This document shows positions 1-8,183 of a DNA stretch of 22,364 nucleotides, piece after piece. The notes under the pieces were generated by a model. It worked only from the letters and a program-made list of their open reading frames with translations, was not told the DNA's origin and ran no database searches. Origin of the DNA: Fidelibacterota bacterium (GTDB lineage Bacteria > Marinisomatota > Marinisomatia > Marinisomatales > UBA1611); NCBI GenBank assembly GCA_002722105.1, contig PBKF01000065.1, positions 1 through 22,364 of the forward strand, written 5' to 3'. The stretch's first letter is position 1. Each line of letters opens with the position of its first letter. The position numbers and the translations under genes were made by a program.

Positions 1-1
1 C

Positions 2-157
2 GGTGCAATGGGCGGAATGGACGCAGCGCACGAGATGGGAGCTTCGCTCCTAAGCGGCGCGGACGGCATCCAGGATGTCGCCCTAGACTGGATCGTCGAC
101 GGCCTACTAGTAGGTATCGGCGCCAGAGTCGGCGTAATGGTCGACGACGCAGTCTGA
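2..157 (+). CDS. 3' end of an unrecognised protein (partial)
   Basis: An open frame runs from the window edge to a TGA at 155-157 and gives 51 residues. The fragment is rich in Gly, Ala, Asp and Val. It ends in a hydrophobic, glycine-spaced stretch (DGLLVGIGARVGVMVDD) that could be a buried strand/helix or a membrane-associated tail. I do not recognise the family and the 5' part lies outside the window. Two things support it as a real gene end. The frame stays open with archaeal-like codon use, and a GC-rich hairpin follows 32 bases after the stop. Confidence 0.5.
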   Translation, partial: GAMGGMDAAHEMGASLLSGADGIQDVALDWIVDGLLVGIGARVGVMVDDAV

Positions 158-180
158 GATCGGTAAAACGAATTGTCAGA

Positions 181-221
181 ATAACGTAAGGCGGGCTGGG
201 GGGTTCACTCCCAGTCCCGCC
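181..221. terminator. GC-rich hairpin between convergent genes, preceded by ATAACGTAA
   Basis: GGCGGG-CTGGG at 190-200 pairs with CCCAG-T-CCCGCC at 210-221, with one bulged base and a G-rich loop. T-rich sequence follows at 231-240. It lies between the end of the plus-strand partial gene and the end of the minus-strand pth2, so it can serve both strands. The nine bases ATAACGTAA (181-189) just before the stem recur before the hairpin after the binding-protein gene (complement of 12803-12811). Confidence 0.55.
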
Positions 222-244
222 GAATCTCAAACTTCTTTCTGTTC

Positions 245-589
245 CTACTTGACTAGCGGCAGGCTGCTAGTAATCGAGTCTATGGGACCCCTGGGGCCCG
301 GCCCTATCCCTACAACCGTAACCGTGCCCGCTGGAATCTCGGTGTGGCCTGCGTCCTTGACCATATGCGCTATCAAACCGCTCTCGGCGGCTTCTCCGTA
401 TATCCTCCTAAGGGACTCCAAGTGAGGGGCTGCCACCACTATCTTCCGAGCCCCTCCTGTGAGGTATCTGCTCAGTAGCTCTGGCTCTCTGGAGTTAGCC
501 TTCAGGACGCACTCACTCACGGCATGACCGCACTGCGCTGCTAGCTTGCCCTTCGATAGGTTAAGATCGGCTCTTGTGACCAGGACCAT
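245..589 (-). CDS. pth2: Peptidyl-tRNA hydrolase, archaeal/eukaryotic Pth2 type
   Basis: Cleaves peptidyl-tRNA released by stalled ribosomes, recycling tRNA in the cytoplasm. The 114 residues match the usual length of the single-domain Pth2 family. Visible family motifs are KGKLAAQCGHA near residues 13-23, DAGHTEIPAG at 79-88 and the following VGIGPGP segment. These contain the conserved Lys, Gln, His, Asp and Thr positions of the active site. The start is the ATG at 587-589. Seven bases separate it from the stop of the upstream membrane gene, so the two are probably cotranscribed. This type is standard in archaea, while bacteria use the unrelated Pth1. Identification is firm. Confidence 0.95.
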   Translation of the reverse strand: MVLVTRADLNLSKGKLAAQCGHAVSECVLKANSREPELLSRYLTGGARKIVVAAPHLESLRRIYGEAAESGLIAHMVKDAGHTEIPAGTVTVVGIGPGPRGPIDSITSSLPLVK

Positions 590-596
590 GGTCAGT

Positions 597-1247
597 TCAG
601 GATCTGAGCGCGACAGTCTCCCTCACCACCGTTCTTCTCGAATTGTGTCGGGACATCACCTCTGACAAAGGGGTTGAGAGCCATGCTACGAAGAACACGT
701 TCCCGGTCGCATGTAATATGTCGAATGGGATTCCTGAGATTATGTACACAGGCAGCATGTCAATCCCGAATGAGTGGAGTGCGCTGAGAGAGACTACCCA
801 ATCAAACAGGAATGCAGCGGCCACCGAGAAAGCGGCGACCCTGGAGATGGCGAGAGATCCGGAGAAGTACAGACTCTTGGAAAGCAAGGAGCCCGATATC
901 CCCACCAATGACCAGGCGGCTGCTTGGTACAGTGTCCAAATTCCATGACCGAGGAATATGTTCGAAACTAGAGCGACTGAGGTTGCGAGAACCGTAGAAC
1001 GAGCGGCGCCGTAGTGAATTCCTGCTAGCAAGATGATTACCGTGACTGGCTGTACATTGGGGAGAGGGTCAAGAAGCACCCTTCCTGAAACTGCGAATGC
1101 CCCAAGCAAGGCAAGAATCATGGCATCGCTACCAGGGGAAAGAGACTTCTCAGCCTTCCACATAGACCACCCAATTATGGCTAGAAGGGAGACGTTCAGG
1201 ATGAAGGTCTCAATGGGAGACAAAGTCACTGCATGCGCGTCTAACAT
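597..1247 (-). CDS. ECF transporter S component (substrate-binding membrane subunit)
   Basis: A 216-residue integral membrane protein with about six hydrophobic segments. The segment PNVQPVT at 63-69 and NIFLGHGIWTLYQ at 96-108 resemble the S components of energy-coupling-factor importers that include vitamin/cobalamin types. Such a subunit binds a vitamin and needs a T protein and two ECF ATPases, none of which is in this window. The ATG at 1245-1247 has a Shine-Dalgarno-like GAGGGTG at 1253-1259, which fixes the start. It sits between a probable DUF4430-like exported protein upstream and pth2 downstream, on one strand. The substrate is not determined by sequence alone. The family call is good, but the vitamin identity is inference from the neighbour. 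Confidence 0.7.
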   Translation of the reverse strand: MLDAHAVTLSPIETFILNVSLLAIIGWSMWKAEKSLSPGSDAMILALLGAFAVSGRVLLDPLPNVQPVTVIILLAGIHYGAARSTVLATSVALVSNIFLGHGIWTLYQAAAWSLVGISGSLLSKSLYFSGSLAISRVAAFSVAAAFLFDWVVSLSALHSFGIDMLPVYIISGIPFDILHATGNVFFVAWLSTPLSEVMSRHNSRRTVVRETVALRS

Positions 1248-1306
1248 GGTGGCACCCTCACACAGATGGGAGGGGCCATCTAATCATGATTTTGCTTCTC
1301 ATGACC

Positions 1307-1939
1307 TCACCACGTCTCTATTGTCCAAGTTATTACGCTATCATCTTCCAAAGGTAGGTCACTTATTCCAACCAACGACATCTGCCCATTGTGGTAAAGG
1401 CCCCAGTATGCTCCTGATGAGAAATCTTCTGGGCAAGCGGCTGCATCGCATGGCGCGATTCCACCTATTGAGTCAATCTGCAATCCGAATGAGAATTGAG
1501 TTGAGTTGTAGGTGAAGTCGCCTCCTGACACGAACACTGCCTCATCCAGAAGTTTGATTCCGATCTCGAATCCTGAGAATCCACCGACACAGGCCCCTGA
1601 GCCATTCCAGTTGGAGTCGGTGAAGAATTTCGTGCCGTCGCTGTCTATGTGGTGTCTTCCACCTTCATAACCTTCCGGGGCGCTTCCCTGTGGGAAGTTG
1701 AAGCATACTACCTGCTTATCTTCCCAAATGTCAGGTAGTCCGAAATGGGGGTCGTCCTCATCATCTACCAACTCCGACGTCATCCTAGCCCACTCGGTGC
1801 TCAAAGTAGGGAATGTGACTAGTAGGAAAATAACCCAAGCGACTGAAAGGGATTTGAGTCTGTTCTCATCATACCTACCCGCTCCACCTACAAATGTGAT
1901 TATCAAAAAAAGGATTACCAGGGCTACTAAGTCGGACAT
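1307..1939 (-). CDS. Membrane-anchored protein with probable DUF4430 (transcobalamin-like) domain
   Basis: The 210 residues begin with two hydrophobic segments (about 4-20 and 29-47). An acidic linker and a soluble, probably extracytoplasmic beta-rich region follow. The C-terminal part (about 149-208) has the layout of DUF4430. It runs from FGLQIDSIGG through a Cys164/Cys169 pair to YWGLYHNGQMSLVGISDL and a final D-x-x-I-T-W strand. DUF4430 is related to the C-terminal domain of transcobalamin/intrinsic factor. The gene lies upstream of an ECF S component on the same strand with a 59-base gap. That suggests a capture protein for the importer's vitamin. The domain match is from pattern memory, so it is moderate; otherwise this is a lineage-specific exported protein. 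Confidence 0.55.
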   Translation of the reverse strand: MSDLVALVILFLIITFVGGAGRYDENRLKSLSVAWVIFLLVTFPTLSTEWARMTSELVDDEDDPHFGLPDIWEDKQVVCFNFPQGSAPEGYEGGRHHIDSDGTKFFTDSNWNGSGACVGGFSGFEIGIKLLDEAVFVSGGDFTYNSTQFSFGLQIDSIGGIAPCDAAACPEDFSSGAYWGLYHNGQMSLVGISDLPLEDDSVITWTIETW

Positions 1940-1980
1940 GGAAAAATGGGTGGGATAAGAAGGTAATTTAACTATACTAA

Positions 1981-1992
1981 TAATTTAAAAAT
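1981..1992 (-). promoter_or_regulatory. Candidate TATA box for the DUF4430-like/ECF/pth2 unit
   Basis: The minus strand reads ATTTTTAAATTA here, centred about 48 bases before the ATG at 1939. The 68-base gap 1940-2007 is far more AT-rich than the rest of the window. Its T-runs on the minus strand, just after the gatE stop, could also act as a T-rich archaeal terminator for gatE. The site is inferred from composition and spacing only. Confidence 0.45.
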
Positions 1993-2007
1993 AGAATAAT
2001 AATAACT

Positions 2008-4038
2008 CTAATCAATCATTTCTAATATCTTCTCCCTTAGGATCTTGCTGACGACTTTCCCATCAGCTGAACCGCCCAGCTTGCCCATAACTAAACCCAT
2101 GAGCGGACCTATTGCTCCTTGCCCTCTCTCCCTGATGAATTCCTCTCGCTCCTTCAGAACCTCGTCCACAGCAATTTCCACTTCACCGTCTCCGGCGGGG
2201 GTGAAGCCCCTCGATGAGGCCTCGGAGGCCATCCACTCCAAGAGGTACTCCGTATCTTCGGATTGGGATTCTTCGACGAGGGGGGCAACCCCCTCTCTTG
2301 TCATGACTCCATTCTCCCTTAAGTGGATGGCAACCTCCAGTGCGCGAATCTTCGCCGTTCCGAACTCCAGTAAAGCACTAGCCCATGCCTTTGCTGGAAT
2401 CTTGAGTTTCCCTTCTACCCCCTCGACTAATAAGTCGTCCAACTCGTTGTTCAGAATTGACTCTATTTGGTTGGTAGAGATATCGTAAGACCCGATCCTC
2501 TCTTCTCTTTGGATCGAGGTTAGGGGGAGGTTTTCACAGATGTCATCCCATTTCTGAGAGGTGATGTCCAGTACCGGTATATCTGTCTCTGGGTACATTC
2601 TGGCTCCACCGGGGAGAGGGCGCATGGCAGTGGTTGTTCCGTCCTCAGGCTGGCCCTTCCTAATTACCACGTTCCGTACTTCTTGGGGAATTCGATGATA
2701 GGCCATCCTAGCTCTGCTAACGACTGACTCCAAGGCCAATTCGGCTTGCCACTGGGGGCCTACGCAGATTGCGAAGGCATCAGAGTCGGAAAGTGACAGG
2801 TCTTGAATGATTGAGTCGACTTCTTCCTGTCCGATTCCATACGCAGGAAGTTCGTCTGAATGGAAGATGCCGGCTACTCCTGCAAGTTTTGCAGCGCTTG
2901 CTAGCTCTCTGCCTAGACGAGGGGGCTGTGCGCCATCAGAGTCCTCCTTCTTCGATCCCAGCTTTCCTGAGAAGCCGGGAAGTGCAACGCATAGGGTCTT
3001 GTCCCCCCTCTCTAAGGAGTCGGTTACCCTCCTTGAGTCACATCCAGAGAGGCGATTAGAAACATCGTGTATTTCCAATGGAATTTTTGATTGAGCGGCT
3101 AGAGCAACTCTGCTCTCCACTGGCCTCTCTGTTTTCCTCCTGTCCGGAGGCAGTAGAGGCAGTCCTAATTCACCCCTCAGTTCGTTTGCCAGTCTGTACA
3201 TGTGTAGCTGTCTGGCCATCTCGAGTCGGATTATCTTGGGAATCCACTCAAGATCCTGGCAGCCCTTGATCTCCACCCTATCGCCGCATGCAATGCTAAC
3301 ATTCAGATCCTGCCTGATTGATCCAAGTCCCCTCCTCACTCTCCTAGTGTCCCGCAGAAGTGTCCCTAGGGCGAATGCGGTCTCCTTGGCATGCTCCGGG
3401 GAAATGATATCTGGTTCGGTTGCGATCTCTACGAGGGGGACGCCTAGTCTGTCAAGCGTGTAAGTTACTACCTCGCCATTTGGTGTGACGTCAGAATCGA
3501 GTTTTCTGGCGGAGTCTTCCTCCAAGCAAACCACTGCTATCCCGACGTCTCCTGATGGTGTGGCTATGGTCCCGTTAGTGGATACTAGGGTCGTTCTCTG
3601 GAAACCGCTGGTATTGGAGCCGTCGACCACTGTCTTACGCATTGCCTGCATAGCTGGAACCGGTTTGGCGCCCATCATTGCAGAGATGGCCAAGACTACT
3701 TCGACAGCGTCCTCATCATGCACCAATGGAGGCGCCTCGTCCAACTCGATTAGGCCCGAGTTTGGGGACTGGATGTAAACGAAGGTTCTGTTCCTCCTTT
3801 GCTCGAACCTAGCTGCAACGTCGATTCTGCCGCCCTCTCCCTGGGAGGCCCTGAGTTTTCTCTTGGAAATAGACCACTCCGAGGGGACGTCTCCTATACC
3901 GTACTCGTAGAGCTCGCTTGGCATTCTAGAGTGCAGCTTGCCCGTGGCTAGTTGCTGATGAATCTCAAGGCCGCACATGAATCCAAGGGCGGTCGGATCT
4001 AAACTGGAGGGCGAGTGTACGTCACCTATGGGCTCCAT
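2008..4038 (-). CDS. gatE: Glutamyl-tRNA(Gln) amidotransferase subunit E
   Basis: GatE pairs with the asparaginase-like GatD. Together they convert Glu-tRNA(Gln) to Gln-tRNA(Gln), the archaeal route to charged tRNA(Gln). The 676 residues fit the family. The GatB/GatE cradle domain starts at about residue 18, with GLEIHQQLATGKLHSR near 23-38. An AspRS-type (GAD) insertion at roughly 295-430 separates GatE from GatB. A helical YqeY-like tail occupies about 520-676. The start is the ATG at 4036-4038, 32 bases after the mcm stop, so mcm and gatE probably share a transcript. GatD is not in this window and must be encoded elsewhere. This is an archaeal hallmark gene and the identification is firm. 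Confidence 0.96.
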   Translation of the reverse strand: MEPIGDVHSPSSLDPTALGFMCGLEIHQQLATGKLHSRMPSELYEYGIGDVPSEWSISKRKLRASQGEGGRIDVAARFEQRRNRTFVYIQSPNSGLIELDEAPPLVHDEDAVEVVLAISAMMGAKPVPAMQAMRKTVVDGSNTSGFQRTTLVSTNGTIATPSGDVGIAVVCLEEDSARKLDSDVTPNGEVVTYTLDRLGVPLVEIATEPDIISPEHAKETAFALGTLLRDTRRVRRGLGSIRQDLNVSIACGDRVEIKGCQDLEWIPKIIRLEMARQLHMYRLANELRGELGLPLLPPDRRKTERPVESRVALAAQSKIPLEIHDVSNRLSGCDSRRVTDSLERGDKTLCVALPGFSGKLGSKKEDSDGAQPPRLGRELASAAKLAGVAGIFHSDELPAYGIGQEEVDSIIQDLSLSDSDAFAICVGPQWQAELALESVVSRARMAYHRIPQEVRNVVIRKGQPEDGTTTAMRPLPGGARMYPETDIPVLDITSQKWDDICENLPLTSIQREERIGSYDISTNQIESILNNELDDLLVEGVEGKLKIPAKAWASALLEFGTAKIRALEVAIHLRENGVMTREGVAPLVEESQSEDTEYLLEWMASEASSRGFTPAGDGEVEIAVDEVLKEREEFIRERGQGAIGPLMGLVMGKLGGSADGKVVSKILREKILEMID

Positions 4039-4070
4039 TGTATCAGCGGAACGGGCTATTGCTCATAGGG

Positions 4071-6215
4071 TCAGCGGGCGAAGGAGTAGGTGTCGTTCCT
4101 AGGCATAAACAATTCTCCTGACATCCTCATCTTCGATAGTGCCTCTTCGACTGTCTGTTCGGTGAGGTTTCTCGATCTGCATCGGTTTAGGATGTCAGTG
4201 AGTTCTGCGGTGCCATCGGTTTCCTGACAAATGTCCCTGACAACTTGCCTGATAACGGTGTTAGCGTTCCTCTGTCGATGAGGTACCCCCGAATAGAGTT
4301 CAGAGTCGTCCTCTATTCCCGATTCGTCTCTCCAATGCCTGAAAACCGCCAGAGCAACAGTTGCATCTAGCTTGTTGGCGACCTGTCTGAGATGCATCCT
4401 AGCGTGTGCCTCTGTAAGACGGATTAGTGCCTCAAGGGCCCTAGCAGTGACTGGTACTGGGGCCTCATCGGAGCCATCTTCCCTACCATATGACTGCCTC
4501 TCACTGATGTAGTACTCGTGAATTGCGGTCTTTGCATCGTCGTCTAGGTCGGGATGGACGTGTCTCTTTGCGTAGGCGACGTATTTCCTCAGGAAATCAA
4601 GAGTAAGGTGTTCGTGGCCGTCCACTCCAGTGGAGTACACCTGATCCTTATCTGGCTCTGATGGGTCTATTTCCATTGATTCCTCTAGTTTTATCTCACT
4701 CATCGCACTTGTTCTAGTGTCCAATATGTGCTTTGCTATCCTCGCGTCATCCTCCGCCTTTACTTCGTCCCTGATCATCCAGATGATGTCAAATCTTGAT
4801 GCTAGAGGCGCGGGGAGTCCAGTTTCCTCATACATCCTGAGGACGCTTTGATTTGGGCCCCTCCTTGAGAATCGGCCTTCCTTGGGGTTCGCGGCAGCCA
4901 GGACGGCGCATCTCGCAGGGAGTGTGGCTGTTATGCCTCCCTTGGCCACGTGGATCTGCTGCTGCTCCATTGCAGGATGTATTGCACTCCTATCTTCCTT
5001 GGTTATCTTATCAAACTCGTCGATTGCTGCCAATCCCTTGTCGGAGAGGGGGAGGACGCCTGCTTCCAAGGCGAACCTCCCGTCCCCAAAAGCGTCCTTA
5101 ACAGCAGCAGCGGTTAGTCCGGCTCCTGTGACTCCTCCTCCGGAGGCGAGCTTACCCCTAGGGGCCAAATTTGACATGTAGGAAAGAAGTTGAGATTTTG
5201 CAACTCCTGGGTCGCCCATTAGGAGAATGTGGATGTCGCCCCTTAGATGGCTCTTATCCGAAGTAGATCTCCTGACCCCACCAAATAGCTGCAGCGCCAA
5301 TGATCTCTTGACATGGTTCATAACCCTAGTAGCGAAAATTGAGGGGGCAATTGACCTCTGCATCAAGGTAACGAGGTCATCCCTCTGTGACACTTCCATG
5401 ATCACCTCCCTCTCTTCCTCGCTAATTTTTATCTCAGTGAATGGAATGCTCTCGTGCTCCGAGCTTACCAGGTGGTAGATAATGTCGAACATTGGGGTCT
5501 TCTTTCTGTTCTTCACCTCACTGTGTACTACTGGTATCACATTTGCAGTGATTCTCTCTCCTGGAAGGTGTTTGTTAACTAGGTCACCCTCAACGAGTGT
5601 GATTCCTCTCCTGGGCTGTGCGCCACTGGGTACGTTCTCCGGTAGTTCCTGGACCTCCAACCACTGATTGTTTATCATTCTGGAAATGTTCATGACGAGT
5701 TTGAATCTTGTTTCCCTTGACGAAGAACCGCAACCAGTTTCCTGAGGGCATTCAAGAGGCTCTTCTAGCTCTCTCTCGTTCTTCTGGTCTACCTCTATAG
5801 TGCAACCACACTTCTGGCAGAGGAAAACCGCTCGGTGAATTCTGGGTTTCAATTCGGAGACCTTTGTCACAGAAACCTCCACGCTCCTTAGTTTCTCAAT
5901 ATCAGAGCTGCCGATTTCCCTCAATGGTCTACGACTATCCCTTGGGAGATCAGTGACCCTCACCATCGCATCTAGGTCGACTCCTCTCTCCTTGCATATG
6001 TCGCTAAGTGTTGCGCTCCCGCTTCCGAGAATTTGTCTTGGCTCGTTTAGTATGTCCTCAGCGAAGTCAGGATCAAAACCTGTGAGGTCGTGGAAGGACA
6101 CCTCTATGACCGGGGTCTGAGTCTGCTTGGAGAGAAGCAAAGTGATCTCTTTCTCCTTGGCCTGATTGAGGAATGTCCTCCATCTGGAAGAAGCGTCGTG
6201 CACCGCCATTGTCAT
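4071..6215 (-). CDS. mcm: Replicative DNA helicase MCM
   Basis: Hexameric 3'-5' helicase that unwinds DNA at archaeal replication forks. From the chosen start it has 714 residues. The N-terminal domain carries an OB fold with a zinc site (C133, C136, C156, C162). The AAA+ core has Walker A GDPGVAKS at 334-341, Walker B LAAIDEFDK at 395-403, sensor AAANP at 440-444 and the arginine finger in SRFD at 473-476. A winged-helix tail follows. No intein interrupts it. The frame is open up to a GTG at 6251. I prefer the ATG at 6213-6215 because GGTGA lies five bases before it (6221-6225 on this strand) and the GTG would lie upstream of the transcription start predicted from the TATA box. It is followed by gatE. 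Confidence 0.97.
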   Translation of the reverse strand: MTMAVHDASSRWRTFLNQAKEKEITLLLSKQTQTPVIEVSFHDLTGFDPDFAEDILNEPRQILGSGSATLSDICKERGVDLDAMVRVTDLPRDSRRPLREIGSSDIEKLRSVEVSVTKVSELKPRIHRAVFLCQKCGCTIEVDQKNERELEEPLECPQETGCGSSSRETRFKLVMNISRMINNQWLEVQELPENVPSGAQPRRGITLVEGDLVNKHLPGERITANVIPVVHSEVKNRKKTPMFDIIYHLVSSEHESIPFTEIKISEEEREVIMEVSQRDDLVTLMQRSIAPSIFATRVMNHVKRSLALQLFGGVRRSTSDKSHLRGDIHILLMGDPGVAKSQLLSYMSNLAPRGKLASGGGVTGAGLTAAAVKDAFGDGRFALEAGVLPLSDKGLAAIDEFDKITKEDRSAIHPAMEQQQIHVAKGGITATLPARCAVLAAANPKEGRFSRRGPNQSVLRMYEETGLPAPLASRFDIIWMIRDEVKAEDDARIAKHILDTRTSAMSEIKLEESMEIDPSEPDKDQVYSTGVDGHEHLTLDFLRKYVAYAKRHVHPDLDDDAKTAIHEYYISERQSYGREDGSDEAPVPVTARALEALIRLTEAHARMHLRQVANKLDATVALAVFRHWRDESGIEDDSELYSGVPHRQRNANTVIRQVVRDICQETDGTAELTDILNRCRSRNLTEQTVEEALSKMRMSGELFMPRNDTYSFAR

Positions 6216-6220
6216 GTTTT

Positions 6221-6225
6221 TCACC
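6221..6225 (-). promoter_or_regulatory. Ribosome binding site fixing the mcm start
   Basis: The minus strand reads GGTGA, five bases before the ATG at 6213-6215. It is complementary to the UCACC of the 16S rRNA 3' end. It favours this ATG over the upstream in-frame GTG at 6251 and the ATG at 6209. Confidence 0.5.
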
Positions 6226-6239
6226 GTCGGGCTTTGATG

Positions 6240-6253
6240 CCGTGATGTCACGG
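6240..6253. promoter_or_regulatory. Palindrome in the mcm promoter (candidate operator)
   Basis: CCGTGA-TG-TCACGG is a perfect inverted repeat with six-base arms. It starts next to the TATA-like element of mcm, upstream of the predicted transcription start near 6232. In archaea a repressor bound there would block RNA polymerase recruitment. The palindrome is seen directly; the operator role is inference. Confidence 0.45.
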
Positions 6254-6254
6254 T

Positions 6255-6266
6255 CTATAACCAAAA
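6255..6266 (-). promoter_or_regulatory. TATA/BRE-like element of mcm
   Basis: The minus strand reads TTTTGGTTATAG, a BRE-like stretch followed by TTATAG. Its TATA centre lies about 25 bases before a predicted start near 6232, which leaves a leader of about 17 bases before the ATG at 6215. Confidence 0.45.
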
Positions 6267-6349
6267 TGGAAGAATTCTAGCACCCCCTTGCTTCCGATGG
6301 AAGGAAATGACAGGAGCGGCGTGATTTAGGATGGTTTGTTGCTTCCACT

Positions 6350-6358
6350 GAATAATTT
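6350..6358 (+). promoter_or_regulatory. Candidate TATA box of the PPC-domain gene
   Basis: GAATAATTT is centred about 24 bases before the ATG at 6378. That is the spacing expected for a leaderless archaeal transcript starting at this ATG. No Shine-Dalgarno sequence is seen. Confidence 0.35.
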
Positions 6359-6377
6359 TGTGTTATTTGCCGAAATC

Positions 6378-6854
6378 ATGGATGCCTTGAGAGAGGTTGA
6401 AATTGGTGAGTTCATAGGGTGTGCCATGGAGCACACACGTTCAGGGAGTGACATCCTTGTCAGGATAGACCCCGGGGAAGAGATTCACGCAGCACTGAGA
6501 GAGTTGGCAGATGACCTGGGATTTGATGCGGCTGCCATCACGAGCGGTATTGGTCGGACTCGTGACAATCAATATGGATACATGAACGAGGAGGGCGTTT
6601 ACCAAAGACGGCCTTTGGACCCCCCCTCAGAATTGGTGAGTCTTTCGGGCAATATTGCTCGAACGGAGAATGGGGATGCGTTTACCCACATACACTGCTG
6701 CTGGTCTGATGATGACAATAACGTCCATGCTGGTCATTTGTTTCAAGCGACCGTGCACGTTGTAGCTGAAATTCACATTCGGATCATGGATCATGCCTCG
6801 ATGACGCGCTGCCCTCTTGCTGAGTTTGAGCTGTTGGGTCTAGAATTTGACTAG
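6378..6854 (+). CDS. PPC-domain (DUF296) protein
   Basis: A 158-residue protein made almost entirely of the PPC domain (plants and prokaryotes conserved, formerly DUF296). It shows SDILVRIDPGEEIHAALREL, then GFDAAAITSGIG, LSGNIA, THIHCCW and a later AGHLFQATVHVVAEI. The His-x-His and the His before Leu-Phe are the usual conserved, possibly metal-binding, positions. In plants the domain is fused to AT-hooks, while prokaryotic single-domain versions form trimers with no settled activity. No AT-hook is present here. The frame extends upstream to a TTG at 6336, but the ATG at 6378 starts just before the domain and fits a TATA-like element. A hydrolase gene follows after 21 bases. Confidence 0.8.
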   Translation: MDALREVEIGEFIGCAMEHTRSGSDILVRIDPGEEIHAALRELADDLGFDAAAITSGIGRTRDNQYGYMNEEGVYQRRPLDPPSELVSLSGNIARTENGDAFTHIHCCWSDDDNNVHAGHLFQATVHVVAEIHIRIMDHASMTRCPLAEFELLGLEFD

Positions 6855-6875
6855 AATGAGGTAGATGGGCGATTA

Positions 6876-7484
6876 ATGATGCGGGTTCTTTTCGCACATG
6901 GATTCGAAGGGGGGCCATCTGGGTCTAAGCCGACATTCATGAGGGAGGTTTTGGGATGGGATGTGACTGCTCCTGTGATGTCAGAGCTAGGTTGGGACAT
7001 AGAGAAGCAAACAGAAGTCCTGCTTAGGAGGATTGACGAATCGGAATATGACCTTGTAGTCGGTTCTTCTATGGGTGGATTGGCTGCGGCCAATGCATCT
7101 TATCTGAGAGGCGATTCTAACTTCCGGCTCCTCCTCATCGCTCCCGCATTCGGGCTTGCTGAGAGCTGGGAGGGGCTGACTAAGCAAGAGCTGTCTGAAT
7201 GGAGGGAGTCTAGAGTTAGGAGATACCGAGGGTTTGAGTTGGACATAGAACTGGGCTGGAGTTTCATGGAGGCTGCAGAAAGGATGTCTTGGCCAGAGCC
7301 GAGGCACATGACGACTATCGTTCACGGCATACTAGATGACGTCGTTTCGATCGATGTTTCTAGGAAGGTGGAGGGGGGCAGCGATCTTGTTGAATTGGTG
7401 GAGATAAATGATGGTCATAGGATGAAGGAGTGCTTGCCACTGCTCGGTGCAATGGCTTCGGAGCTAGTGTCCCGTGGAGCCTAG
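6876..7484 (+). CDS. YqiA-like alpha/beta-hydrolase (predicted esterase)
   Basis: A 202-residue compact alpha/beta-hydrolase resembling the YqiA/UPF0227 esterases. Visible elements are the oxyanion-hole HGFEGG at 8-13, the nucleophile elbow GSSMGG with Ser65, the acid in HGILDDVV (Asp154 or Asp155), and His181 in NDGHRM. The catalytic triad looks complete, so hydrolysis of a small ester or thioester is likely, but the substrate is unknown. It follows the PPC gene after 21 bases on the same strand. Its last 21 bases overlap the 3' end of livF on the other strand. Two ATGs occur in tandem at 6876 and 6879 and either could be used. Confidence 0.8.
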   Translation: MMRVLFAHGFEGGPSGSKPTFMREVLGWDVTAPVMSELGWDIEKQTEVLLRRIDESEYDLVVGSSMGGLAAANASYLRGDSNFRLLLIAPAFGLAESWEGLTKQELSEWRESRVRRYRGFELDIELGWSFMEAAERMSWPEPRHMTTIVHGILDDVVSIDVSRKVEGGSDLVELVEINDGHRMKECLPLLGAMASELVSRGA

Positions 7485-8183
7485 GAAGTACTCTCCTATC
7501 TCTGGGTCGGTAAGAATCGTTTTGGCATCCCCGGTATGCACTATCTTTCCGTTTGAGACGATGTACCCCCTGTCCGACCTAGCTAGTGAGAGCCTGGCGT
7601 TCTGCTCCACTATTAGAACAGTAATTCCTTGTTCCCTCAATGAGTCGATGCGTTCGATTATCTGCTGCTGGTACAGAGGCGATAGGGCCGCTGTGGGCTC
7701 GTCCAGAAGCAGGAACTTGGGATCCGAAATCAGAGCTCTGGATATTGCCAACATCTGCCTCTCCCCTCCTGACAATGATGCTGCTAGGTCATGCACCCTG
7801 CCCTTGAGGTCAGGGAACATTTCCAACGCCCTTTCGATCCTTTCATTGAGTAATGCACTTGGGAGGCTGTTACCTCCCATCTGCAGGTTCTCCTGGACGG
7901 AGAGGGAAGGGAACACGTTGTCGACTTGAGGGACGTAAGCTATTCCCTGATTCACCAATTGGTCCGTCCTCCATCCTGAGACGTTAGTTCCCCTGTACGA
8001 GACTTCGCCCGAGTAATATGTGGCGATTCCGAAGATTGTCTTGATCAGTGTCGACTTGCCGCATCCGTTGGGGCCTATTATGGTGACAAACTCGCCCTCA
8101 TCTACATGCATGTCTATTCCATAGAGGATTTGGACAGCCCCGTAGCCGCCCTCTAGGTTGCTGATTTCGAGAACCCTGGTCAT
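7464..8183 (-). CDS. livF: Branched-chain amino-acid ABC transporter ATPase LivF
   Basis: One of the two cytoplasmic ATPases that power the Liv-type (HAAT) importer. Its 239 residues match LivF. Walker A is GPNGCGKST at 37-45, the signature is LSGGE at 137-141 and Walker B is FLLLDEP at 157-163. The family-typical VEQN replaces the H-loop histidine. The ATG overlaps the stop of livG as ATGA (8180-8183), with a GGAGGGTGAGG ribosome site upstream, so translation is coupled. The 3' end overlaps the plus-strand hydrolase gene by 21 bases. It is the last gene of the transporter unit. The exact substrate class follows from the binding protein and cannot be read from the ATPase. Confidence 0.93.
   Translation of the reverse strand: MTRVLEISNLEGGYGAVQILYGIDMHVDEGEFVTIIGPNGCGKSTLIKTIFGIATYYSGEVSYRGTNVSGWRTDQLVNQGIAYVPQVDNVFPSLSVQENLQMGGNSLPSALLNERIERALEMFPDLKGRVHDLAASLSGGERQMLAISRALISDPKFLLLDEPTAALSPLYQQQIIERIDSLREQGITVLIVEQNARLSLARSDRGYIVSNGKIVHTGDAKTILTDPEIGEYFLGSTGH

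Noticed and set aside
643..948. Plus-strand open frame opposite the ECF S component
   Set aside because: It is a shadow of the membrane gene: low-complexity translation, no family features and no ribosome site.
6216..6251. GTG start of mcm at 6251
   Set aside because: It would lie inside the promoter palindrome and upstream of the expected transcript start; ATG 6215 has a ribosome site.
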